A program made the position numbers and the translations under genes. A stretch of DNA of 64,000 bases, from the NCBI GenBank assembly GCA_025964715.1, contig JAOPYH010000199.1:1-64000 (forward strand), given 5' to 3'. Below, in pieces: positions 1-7,768 of the stretch (positions are counted from its first letter, which is position 1; the number at the start of each line of letters is the position of its first letter). This stretch comes from Streptosporangiaceae bacterium (lineage in GTDB: Bacteria > Actinomycetota > Actinomycetes > Streptosporangiales > Streptosporangiaceae). The notes under the pieces were generated by a model, which worked only from the letters and a program-made list of their open reading frames with translations, was not told where the DNA came from and searched no databases.

Positions 1-2630
1 TGGAAGGCGACCCGGCCGTGCCGCATCAGCTCCGTGTCGCTGACCTTCCACGTGTGCGCCTCGCGGTCCCCGCGCACGGACACGAAGTTGAAGCGGTCCG
101 CGGAGTAGATCCCGGCGTTCTCGCGCAGAGCCCGCTGCAGCAGGTCGCTGTCGACGGCGCGGGGCAGGTCGGCGAAGCGCAGTTTCCGGAGCACGTCGCC
201 GTCCGCGAGGATCGTGCCGCCCTGGATGAGCTCCGCCTCGGTGTGCTCCAGGTGCGGGAAGCGCAGCAGGGTGACGCCGTGCGTCCGCATCTCGCAGTAG
301 TGTGCGCCCTTCCCGACGAGGCCGGCGGTCGTGTAGTCGAAGGTGTACGCCAGGTCGCTCAGGTAGTGCGCGCCGTAGAGGTTGTCATCGTCCATCTTGG
401 CCAGGTACGCGCCGTCGGCGGCGTCGATACCGAGGTTGAGGACCGACCCGAGGCTGAGTGAGGCGTCGGCCGTCAGCACGACGACGTCCTCCAGCCCGGC
501 CGCCCGCGCCTTCTCCGCCACGCCGTCCGCCGGGATGCCGTGGAGCACCAGCACGAGCTGCAACGGCCGGTGGACCTGCTGTGCCACCTGTTCGAGGGCG
601 TGGTCGATCTGCTCGGGCCGGTTGGTGGGCAGGATCACCGAGATCGAGCGTTCGCGGCGTGGGCGGGAGACCCCGGCGGCCGACAGCAGCGAGTCGGCCC
701 GGTGGCCGTACAGGTGCCTGCCGAACACCTCGCGCATGGCCAGGTGCCCGGTGCGGTCACGCAGGTCGGCGTTCTTCATCAGGTCGACGAGCGCCTCGGT
801 GGTCTGCTCCGGCGCCGACGACAGCCGTACGAGATCCCCGAAGACGTTCTCCAGCGCGCGGGAATGACCGGAGACGACCGGTGTGCCGCACGCGGACAGC
901 TCGAACACCCGGCGGGCGCACATCGTCGGCGACTCGGTCACCGAGTTCACGTTGAGGAAGATCTTGTACGCCTTGTAGGCCGCGAGCATCCGCTCGTACG
1001 GCAGCGAGCCGACGATGAAGTCGGTGTACTCCGGCGGGAAGGTGAAGTCGGGGTCGTCGGAGATGCGGCTGTAGATGTGCAGGTCGAACTCGCGCGCCGG
1101 GGCGAGGACGGTGTCCATCTGCGCGGCGCGCTCGGGGTACTTCCTGGTGTGGTACGTCCCCGCGAACGCGACCTCGTGTCTGCGGCCGCCGGGGACCGCG
1201 ACCGGGTTGTGGATGCGCGGCTGCGCGCCGAACGGCAGGAGCGCGACCCGGTCGTGGCCGAGCGCCTCGACGTATCGGGGGATGCAGTCGGAGTCCACGG
1301 TGAAGACCCGGTCGAACAGCTTCGCCGTCTCGATGAAGCGCTCGAAGTTGGGCGGGTCCTCCTTGTTCCAGAACACCGTGGGGATGCCCTGCTCCGCGCA
1401 CCACGCGACCAGGTCGCGGACCGGCTGCTTGGGGGCGCCCGCCGCGCTCATCATGGTCGCCCAGCGGCCGTCGTTGCCGTGCCAGGCGGACTCGGCGAAC
1501 AGCATCGCGGGCCGTTCCCGTTCGAGTACCTCGCGCCAGTCGTCCGGCCCGAACTGGATCTGCTGCCACTCGTAGCGGAAGGCGGTGGCGGAGAACACGT
1601 CGAGGATCACCGCGACCTTGACGTCCCGGGCCACCGGCCCGTCCGGGATGACGACGTCGGGGATGTCGACCGAGGAGTAATGGCCGGACAGGTCCGGGGA
1701 GCCCGCCGTCGTCTCCGGTTCGGGTTCTTCCAGGCGCGGCGAGGACTTGAGCGCGGTCGCGACGTTCCGCGGCAGCCGCAGGGCGTCCGCCGGGCGCTTC
1801 GCGCTCCACAGCGCCTCGCCGAGCCGCCACCACTTGCGGTTCTTCGCCGACTTCAGCTGCCAGGTCACATAGTCCGTGCGGTAGGACTGATGCGCCAGCC
1901 GCGCCTCCAGGTTCTTCATCCGCGCGTTGACCTGTTCGTACCGCGCGATGGCGACGTCGTAACGCCGCATCTTCTCCTTCTCGGCCTGCACCGCCTCCTG
2001 GATGGCGATCAGCGCCCGCTCCATGAGCGGTTGCGACTCCACGATGAGGCGGTCCGGGTCGGCCATCGGCATGGGCCGCGCCCGCACCCGCAGGTACTTG
2101 TCGACGATGTGGAGGCTCTCCACCGAGACGTACGGCGCCAGCAGCCGCACCAGCGAGTCCACGTAGAACGTGGCGTGGTGGTCGTGGTGCCGGCTCAGGC
2201 CGAACGGCGTCGTCAGCACGAGCAGGCCGTCGGGGCGCAGAACCCGCGCCGCCTCGGCCAGCAGCGGTGAGGCGTCCTCGGAGTGCTCCACGATCTCGCC
2301 CATCAGGACCGTGTCAAAGGAGCCGTCCGGGACGTCGAGGGCGGTTCCGTCGGCGACCAGGAAGTCGAGCCGCTCGCGTACGTCCTCGGGTTCGCCGTCG
2401 CGCTCGGACCGCGCGTACTCGACGCGGTCGGCCTGGATGTCCACGCCGAGCACGGTCAGGCCGCGCCGGGCGCAGAGGATCGAGGCGATGCCCTGCGAGC
2501 ATCCGATGTCGAGAACGTCTCCGCTGGCCTGCCCGACGAGCCAGTGGATACGATCACGAGCGACCTGTTGCGTGCTTTCAGCCCAGAGCTCGCCCTTGTA
2601 GACCTCGGAGATGCGATCGGAATTAGCCAT
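1..2630 (-). CDS. Methyltransferase-glycosyltransferase fusion protein (3' end cut by window edge)
   Basis: The reading frame opens at ATG 2630, with AGAGG a few bases before it, and stays open for 876 codons to the window edge, so the C terminus is missing. Residues about 25-150 form a class I SAM methyltransferase with motif I VLDIGCSQG. A charged, probably coiled-coil stretch follows (about 185-270). Residues about 330-620 resemble CgeB/DUF3880 glycosyltransferases (NSVTESPTMCARRVFELSACG). From about 645 a GT-A family 2 glycosyltransferase starts (SISVILPTNRPEQ) and shows a metal-binding DDD in YLAKMDDDNLYG. The family is known from surface polysaccharide, glycoprotein or spore-coat loci; a role in cell-surface glycan assembly is inferred. 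No partner gene is visible because the locus continues off the window. Confidence 0.85.
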   Translation of the reverse strand, partial: MANSDRISEVYKGELWAESTQQVARDRIHWLVGQASGDVLDIGCSQGIASILCARRGLTVLGVDIQADRVEYARSERDGEPEDVRERLDFLVADGTALDVPDGSFDTVLMGEIVEHSEDASPLLAEAARVLRPDGLLVLTTPFGLSRHHDHHATFYVDSLVRLLAPYVSVESLHIVDKYLRVRARPMPMADPDRLIVESQPLMERALIAIQEAVQAEKEKMRRYDVAIARYEQVNARMKNLEARLAHQSYRTDYVTWQLKSAKNRKWWRLGEALWSAKRPADALRLPRNVATALKSSPRLEEPEPETTAGSPDLSGHYSSVDIPDVVIPDGPVARDVKVAVILDVFSATAFRYEWQQIQFGPDDWREVLERERPAMLFAESAWHGNDGRWATMMSAAGAPKQPVRDLVAWCAEQGIPTVFWNKEDPPNFERFIETAKLFDRVFTVDSDCIPRYVEALGHDRVALLPFGAQPRIHNPVAVPGGRRHEVAFAGTYHTRKYPERAAQMDTVLAPAREFDLHIYSRISDDPDFTFPPEYTDFIVGSLPYERMLAAYKAYKIFLNVNSVTESPTMCARRVFELSACGTPVVSGHSRALENVFGDLVRLSSAPEQTTEALVDLMKNADLRDRTGHLAMREVFGRHLYGHRADSLLSAAGVSRPRRERSISVILPTNRPEQIDHALEQVAQQVHRPLQLVLVLHGIPADGVAEKARAAGLEDVVVLTADASLSLGSVLNLGIDAADGAYLAKMDDDNLYGAHYLSDLAYTFDYTTAGLVGKGAHYCEMRTHGVTLLRFPHLEHTEAELIQGGTILADGDVLRKLRFADLPRAVDSDLLQRALRENAGIYSADRFNFVSVRGDREAHTWKVSDTELMRHGRVAF

Positions 2631-2729
2631 GGAGCCTCTTGTCGTCGGGAGTGGCGCAGCGACGCTAGCCGCGTCCGGCGAACGGACGGTGTCGAGCAGG
2701 AGACGCCGGGGTAATCGACGGAGAAGAAG

Positions 2730-2942
2730 GTGTTCACAGTGGGCGTCATCAGTCCGGGAGTACTGGCCGCGTACGCCGCCACGGCCTTCGTGCTGATGAT
2801 CAAGTCCGGGCCGGACATGCTCTTCACCCGCGGCTCCGTCGTGTACGACGCCGTACGGCTGATCGGCGCGGCGCTCCGGAGGCTCAACGTCGCGACCGGC
2901 TCGTACCCGGGTCTCGCCGCCAAGATCGCCACCACCCGGTAG
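2730..2942 (+). pseudogene. LysE/RhtB-type exporter remnant, internally deleted
   Basis: GTG-started frame of 70 codons with normal GC-rich third positions, so it was recently coding. The first 35 residues read like the first membrane helix of LysE/RhtB amino-acid exporters, including the SGPDMLFTRGS stretch that matches the family PGPDMLFV motif with the first Pro changed to Ser. It then jumps to VVYDAVRLIGAAL, which matches the AFDAVRLAGAAYLL helix that is normally about 40 residues further on; everything after that is unlike LysE. Full-length exporters are about 200 residues. The stop codon abuts the ATG of the phosphotransferase, so translation may still be coupled to it. The identification rests on short motifs only. 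Confidence 0.5.
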
Positions 2943-3827
2943 ATGGCATCTCCGCATCCGCCGGATACAGTGCTCGGCTGGGTTCGCGACGTCGTCGGCG
3001 GCAGGATCATCTCGATCCGCTCGATGGGCGCCGGGTCCACCACCATGCACGCCATCGACGCGGGCGACCCGCCGCGCCGGATGGTGGTGCGCCGGTTCCA
3101 CGACACGGGGCGGCTGCGCACCGACCCCTGGTACGTCCCGGCCAACGAGGCCGCCGTGCTCGAGTTGCTGGACGACACCGAGGTGCCCGCGCCGCGACTG
3201 CTCGCCGCCGACTCGTACGGCCGGATCTGCGACGTGCCCGCGCTGCTGACCACGCGGGTGCCAGGGCGTCCCCCCGCGCGCCCCTGGGAGATGGACGTCT
3301 TCCTCACCGCGATGACGCAGGCCCTCGCGCGCGTCCACGAGGTGTTCCTGGAGACCGACCTCCCGGCGTATGCGCCGTACTACGACCGGGCCGTGTACGG
3401 CGACCGCCGCCCGCCTGAATGGTCGGGCAGTCCCGAGCTGTGGGAGCGGGTGTTCGAGGCCGTGTCCAGGCCGGCGCCGGAGACCGCGACCGGGTTCATC
3501 CACCGCGACTTCCATCCGGGCCAGACGGTGTGGTCCGGCGACCGGCTCACCGGCATCGTCGACTGGACCACCGGCTGCCGCGGGCCGTACGGCATCGACC
3601 TGGCCCGGATGCGGATCAACCTGGCCATCGACTACGGCGTCGAGGTCTCCGGGCGCTTCCAGGCGATCTACCGCGAGGCGACGGGCCAGGACGTGCGCCA
3701 CCCGTACTGGGACCTCACCGACGCCGCCGACGTGGTCCTCGACATGCCCGTCCCGCAGACACAGGCGATCGCCGACAAGTACGCCCGTTTCGAGCACTGG
3801 ACCGCCATCGCCCTGGCCGACCTGTGA
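2943..3827 (+). CDS. Aminoglycoside phosphotransferase (APH)-fold kinase
   Basis: 294 residues with the APH/choline kinase fold. The catalytic loop is HRDFHPGQTVW (about residues 184-194), with the Asp as catalytic base, and the metal-binding Asp lies in GIVDWTTGCRGPYGIDLA, both typical of phosphotransferase_APH proteins. The N lobe carries a short glycine-containing loop (MGAGSTTMHAI) and MVVRRF with the presumptive ATP-binding basic residue. The substrate cannot be told from sequence; most such chromosomal actinomycete genes are not proven resistance genes. The ATG lies directly after the stop of the LysE-like remnant and has no clear ribosome site of its own, which suggests coupling or an unrecognised start. 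Confidence 0.85.
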   Translation: MASPHPPDTVLGWVRDVVGGRIISIRSMGAGSTTMHAIDAGDPPRRMVVRRFHDTGRLRTDPWYVPANEAAVLELLDDTEVPAPRLLAADSYGRICDVPALLTTRVPGRPPARPWEMDVFLTAMTQALARVHEVFLETDLPAYAPYYDRAVYGDRRPPEWSGSPELWERVFEAVSRPAPETATGFIHRDFHPGQTVWSGDRLTGIVDWTTGCRGPYGIDLARMRINLAIDYGVEVSGRFQAIYREATGQDVRHPYWDLTDAADVVLDMPVPQTQAIADKYARFEHWTAIALADL

Positions 3828-3972
3828 GTCGCACGTGAATGGAAGCACGGCGAACACCACGCGCGGGCCGGCGGCCGGATGAGGCGGCCCCCGGGCAGAT
3901 CTTGTCGGAGTCCGCGAACCCGTCTATTTTTCGTGCGGGTGTGTCTCTCCCAGAGCGCTGAGGAGTCTTGCC

Positions 3973-6189
3973 ATGGGCTGGTGTGTCGGACACGGTCGGC
4001 GGTCGGCGGCGCTGCTGCTCGCGGCGGGGCTCACCTTCGCGCCGTCGGCGGCGCGGGCCGCGGGTGAGGCGCCGGGCGCTCCAGGCGGCGGGTCCTCGTG
4101 GACGACCGGCGACAAGACGGCGCTGGGCACCGCCACCGCGACGGCGTCGAAGGTCTGGTTCACCGTGGCCAACGGCGTCACTTCGGAGGTCTTCTATCCA
4201 CGCACCGACGTGCCCGACGTGCAGGACCTGCAGTACGTGGTCAGTGACGGGTCGAGCTTCACGGACCTGGAGCGCGACGCGACCACCCACGCGGTGTCGA
4301 TGCCGGACGAGAAGTCGCTGGAGTACACCGTCACGAACACGGCGACCAGCGGGCGCTACCGGCTGACCAAGACCTACGTGACCGACCCGGCCCGCTCCAC
4401 TCTGCTGATCAATACGCGTTTCCAGTCCCTGGACGGCGGCGCGTACAAACTGTACGTGCTGTACAACCCCTCGCTGGCCGGGAGCGGTGGCAACGACACC
4501 GGCGCGTGGGACGCGGCGAGCGGCGCGCTGGTCGCCAGCGACGGGCAGCCGGTGTTCGGATCGACGGTGGCCTCGGCGCTGAAGTCCTCGGTCGCCTTCA
4601 CCGCCCACTCGACCGGCTACAGCGGCACCTCCAGCGACGGCTACACCGACCTGTCCGCCACCAAACGGCTGACCAACCAGTACGACACCGCGAGCAGCGG
4701 TGGCAACATCGTGCAGACCGCGCAGGTCCCGGTCGGCGCGGACACCACCTTCACACTCGCCCTGGGCTTCGGCGCCGACCGCACGAGCGCGGCCTCGGCG
4801 GCCACCGCGTCGCTGTCGGCCGGCTTCGGCGCGGCGGAGTCGTCGTACGGCTCCGGATGGCACGGTTACCTCACCGGCAAGACGGTGCCGGCGAGCGTGT
4901 CCGGCGACACTCTGCGCCGCCGCGTCTACCTCGTGGGCCTGATGACCCTGCACGGGCTGGAGGACAAGACCTTCGCGGGCGCGAACGTGGCCTCCCTGGC
5001 CACCCCCTGGGGTGACTACGTCAACGGAAACGCCCTGAGCGACGGGTACCACCGCGTGTGGGCACGCGACCTCTACCAGCAGGGCACGGCGCTGCTCGCG
5101 GCCGGCGACGCAACCCAGGCCAAACGCATGGCCCAGTGGCTGTGGAACCGCCAGCAGATCACCGCGTGGACCCAGGGGGACGGCGTCTCGTACGGGCCGG
5201 GGTCCTTCCCCCGGTACTCGCCGGTGGGCGGGGTGAGCGGGGCGACGCCGCAGCAGCTCGGTTGTTGCGAGCAGCTCGACGAGGACGCGTTCCCGATCGT
5301 GCTGGCCTGGCAGACCGGCCTCACCGACGCGGCGACCTGGAGCAAGATCAAGTTGACCGCGGATCACATCGTGAGCTTGGGTCCCGCCACTCCGGGGGAA
5401 CGCTGGGAGGAGCAGGGCGGCATCTCTCCGTCCACCGTCGCGGCCGAGATCGCCGGTCTGGTCTGCGCCGGCGACATCGCGCGCCGCAACGGTGACTCCG
5501 CGAGCGCCGCGACGTACGAGAACACCGCCGATTCCTGGCGGAGCCGGCTCGACGGCTGGACGTTCACCACCACCGGGTACTTCGGCGACCACCGGTACTA
5601 TGAGCGGATCGAGCACGACACCGACCCCAACGACACCTACGCCCGTACCTTCGCCGACGGCACCTGGTACGAACGCGACATCGTCGACGGCGGCTTCCTC
5701 GACCTGGTGCGGCTCGGCGTCCGTCCGGCGTCGTACGGTGACGTGACGGCCTCGCTGCCCGAACTCGATGCCGTCGACTCGGTCACGGCCCCGAACGGCG
5801 ATGTGTACTGGCACCGCTACAACCACGACTCCTACGGCGAGAGCCAGGATGACGGCACCGGGTGGCCGGCGGCCCACGGCCATCTGACCGGCCGCGCATG
5901 GCCGCTGCTGTCGGGGGAGCGGGGCGAGTACGAGCTGGCCGCGGGCCGGCCGGCCGCTTCCTACCTCCAGGCCATGGCCGACGCCGGCAACGCCGGCTAC
6001 CTGATCCCCGAGCAGGTCTGGGACCGTGCGAACCAGTACGGCTTCACCGCCGGCAAGCCGACCGGCTCGGCGGCCCCGCTGGCCTGGGCGGAGGCGCAGT
6101 ACGTGCGGCTCGCCCAGTCGATCGACGCCGGGCGGCCGGTGGACCGGCCGTCGGTCGTGGCCTCCCGCTACGGGATACCCGGAGGGTGA
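3973..6189 (+). CDS. Secreted GH15 glucodextranase/glucoamylase-like enzyme
   Basis: 738 residues, ATG preceded by GAGGAG with 8 bases spacing. Residues 1-29 look like a Sec signal peptide ending in ARA. Residues about 30-300 fit the glucodextranase N-terminal beta domain. The rest is an alpha/alpha barrel of family GH15: GYHRVWARDLYQQG, then ERWEEQGGISPST with the likely acid Glu near residue 479, then LLSGERGEYEL with the likely base Glu near residue 649, then PEQVWD. These enzymes release glucose from the ends of alpha-glucans such as dextran, starch or maltodextrin. Arthrobacter glucodextranase is about 1000 residues with extra C-terminal domains; this one stops right after the barrel. 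No sugar transporter or regulator is adjacent. Confidence 0.9.
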   Translation: MGWCVGHGRRSAALLLAAGLTFAPSAARAAGEAPGAPGGGSSWTTGDKTALGTATATASKVWFTVANGVTSEVFYPRTDVPDVQDLQYVVSDGSSFTDLERDATTHAVSMPDEKSLEYTVTNTATSGRYRLTKTYVTDPARSTLLINTRFQSLDGGAYKLYVLYNPSLAGSGGNDTGAWDAASGALVASDGQPVFGSTVASALKSSVAFTAHSTGYSGTSSDGYTDLSATKRLTNQYDTASSGGNIVQTAQVPVGADTTFTLALGFGADRTSAASAATASLSAGFGAAESSYGSGWHGYLTGKTVPASVSGDTLRRRVYLVGLMTLHGLEDKTFAGANVASLATPWGDYVNGNALSDGYHRVWARDLYQQGTALLAAGDATQAKRMAQWLWNRQQITAWTQGDGVSYGPGSFPRYSPVGGVSGATPQQLGCCEQLDEDAFPIVLAWQTGLTDAATWSKIKLTADHIVSLGPATPGERWEEQGGISPSTVAAEIAGLVCAGDIARRNGDSASAATYENTADSWRSRLDGWTFTTTGYFGDHRYYERIEHDTDPNDTYARTFADGTWYERDIVDGGFLDLVRLGVRPASYGDVTASLPELDAVDSVTAPNGDVYWHRYNHDSYGESQDDGTGWPAAHGHLTGRAWPLLSGERGEYELAAGRPAASYLQAMADAGNAGYLIPEQVWDRANQYGFTAGKPTGSAAPLAWAEAQYVRLAQSIDAGRPVDRPSVVASRYGIPGG

Positions 6190-6734
6190 ACGCCGGCCCG
6201 CGACCGTGCTCGCCGGCAGTCGCGTGGTGTCGGTGAGTTACGGCCCCGGTGCGACGGCAGTTGTGATTTTCCGTGGTGCCCGTACCTCTTCCAATGCGCT
6301 GACCTGCGGGGTTACAGTCAAAGTGGTCCGGGATACTCGCGGGTGTTGATCCTCTGTGGATTTCCTCAACGAATCGCACCGGCCGGCCCGCGGTTTCCGG
6401 ACGATCAGGGATGGAGGGACCGTCGATCCGCCCCAGTAGATCCGGTCGCTCCGCCGTCGGCCCTATGCGCATCCGGGGCCGGCGATAGGGGCACTGGACG
6501 CCGATGAGCGACATAAGCCCACCGGCGCCCAGCGTCCCATCACGCAGGTCGGCGTTCAGGGCAGAGGCGCGCGCATTTGCACGTGTACTTGGCATATGCC
6601 GGACCTATGATGTCTCCATACGCGTGGATGTGCTGGGCCGTGGCCGCCGGCAGACCACTCAACCGGCACTCACCCTCTGCCGTAGGGGAGGCAGAGGCCT
6701 GATCCCCGTACGGGTGGCGTTCTGAGGGGGCCAC
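6190..6734. other. Non-coding stretch after the GH15 gene
   Basis: About 545 bases with lower GC than the neighbouring genes and no convincing reading frame. A 73-codon frame at 6504-6725 has mixed third positions and no recognisable similarity, so it is not called. No tRNA, clear terminator or operator was seen. The region leads into the decayed DUF397 gene and may hold its old promoter. Confidence 0.5.
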
Positions 6735-6917
6735 ATGCAGCGGATCGATCCGGATGTGCCGCCTTGGCCGCCCGAAGCCGGCTGGCGGAAGAGCAGTTAC
6801 AGCAACCCCAGTGGCAACTGCGTGGAGTCGACCCGGCTGCCCGACGCGGGCCGCCCCGAGGCGCCCCGGCGCGCCCCGGCGCGGACGACGGCCCCCGCCC
6901 TGTCGCCGCACCAATAA
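6735..6917 (+). pseudogene. DUF397 protein, degenerate C terminus
   Basis: 60 codons from ATG 6735. Residues 15-30 (AGWRKSSYSNPSGNCVES) are the hallmark of DUF397, a small actinomycete family whose members pair with Scr1/XRE helix-turn-helix regulators. Normal members continue with a VRDSKDP-type strand and end near LxFTPxEW. Here the second half (RRAPARTTAPALSPHQ) keeps only a vague echo of that part and ends early, consistent with point decay or a small frameshift. No XRE-type partner gene lies next to it. Probably non-functional. Confidence 0.6.
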
Positions 6918-7143
6918 CACGCGGCACGCCGTCTCGGCCAGCGTCGTCACGGCTGCTGGCCGAACCCGGACGGAGCGGTGGCCGAAGGGCCGCCCCTCCG
7001 GGAGGCCGGGGCGTGTGCCGGTCGTGCGTCCAGCCTGCGTGTACCGCCAATGGACCTTTCCGGACGCCCACACACCACTTATTCGGCACGCCAGTACCGA
7101 CAGGTAAGGTCATGACCAGCGTTGGGGGAGCGGGAGGTGGGTA

Positions 7144-7737
7144 TTGAAAGACCGGCTGTGGACGTGGCCGAACGTTTTGAGCTTCGCACGTCTGCTGGGT
7201 GTCCCCATTTTCCTGTGGCTGGTGCTCATCAAGCAGGACTGGTGGGCGTTCGGCATCCTGGTCTTCGCCGGGCTGTCCGACTGGCTCGACGGCAAGCTCG
7301 CCCGGATGCTCGACCAGACCAGCAAGCTGGGCACGTTCCTCGACCCCGCGGCGGACCGTCTCTACATCTTCGCGACACTGCTCGGCCTGGTCGTCCGCGG
7401 TGTCGTCCCCCTGTGGCTGGCGCTCGTGCTCATCGGCCGCGAGGTCTACATGGCGCTGCCCCTCTACCTCCTGAGACGGCACGGTTACGGGCCGCCGCCG
7501 GTGCACTTCGTGGGCAAGGCCGCCACGCTCTGCCTGCTGTACGCCTTCCCGCTGCTGTTTCTCGGGGTCCATTCGGGGACGTATGCCGTGGTCGCGAAGG
7601 TCGTCGGATGGGCGTTCACGATCTGGGGAACCGGCCTGTACTGGTGGGCGGCCGTCCTCTACACCGCCCAGGTGCGGCAGCTCGTGCGGGCCGACCACAG
7701 GTCCGGTGAACTGAAGGGAGCGGAACCCCGACCATGA
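7144..7737 (+). CDS. CDP-alcohol phosphatidyltransferase family protein
   Basis: 197 residues from TTG 7144, with GGGAGG just upstream. The full family signature DG-x2-AR-x8-G-x3-D-x3-D is present as D49, G50, A53, R54, G63, D67 and D71. About five hydrophobic helices make it an integral membrane enzyme that moves a phosphatidyl group from CDP-diacylglycerol to an alcohol. It heads the block that corresponds to M. tuberculosis Rv1822 (pgsA2) onward. The alcohol (glycerol phosphate, inositol phosphate or another) cannot be read from the sequence. The next gene starts about 30 bases downstream, so the two are probably cotranscribed. Confidence 0.88.
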   Translation: MKDRLWTWPNVLSFARLLGVPIFLWLVLIKQDWWAFGILVFAGLSDWLDGKLARMLDQTSKLGTFLDPAADRLYIFATLLGLVVRGVVPLWLALVLIGREVYMALPLYLLRRHGYGPPPVHFVGKAATLCLLYAFPLLFLGVHSGTYAVVAKVVGWAFTIWGTGLYWWAAVLYTAQVRQLVRADHRSGELKGAEPRP

Positions 7738-7768
7738 TCGGAGTACCCGTCGCAGAGGAGTGGCTCTC

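Noticed and set aside
540-2270. A 576-codon plus-strand frame
   Set aside because: It is the antisense shadow of the glycosyltransferase fusion, whose plus-strand complement shows clear motifs in order.
3715-5883. A 722-codon minus-strand open frame opposite the GH15 gene
   Set aside because: It is Arg/Gly/Val-rich without any domain and mirrors the GC-rich third positions of the real gene on the other strand.
6504-6725. A 73-codon plus-strand frame before the DUF397 remnant
   Set aside because: Third codon positions are mixed rather than GC-rich, there is no ribosome site and no similarity.
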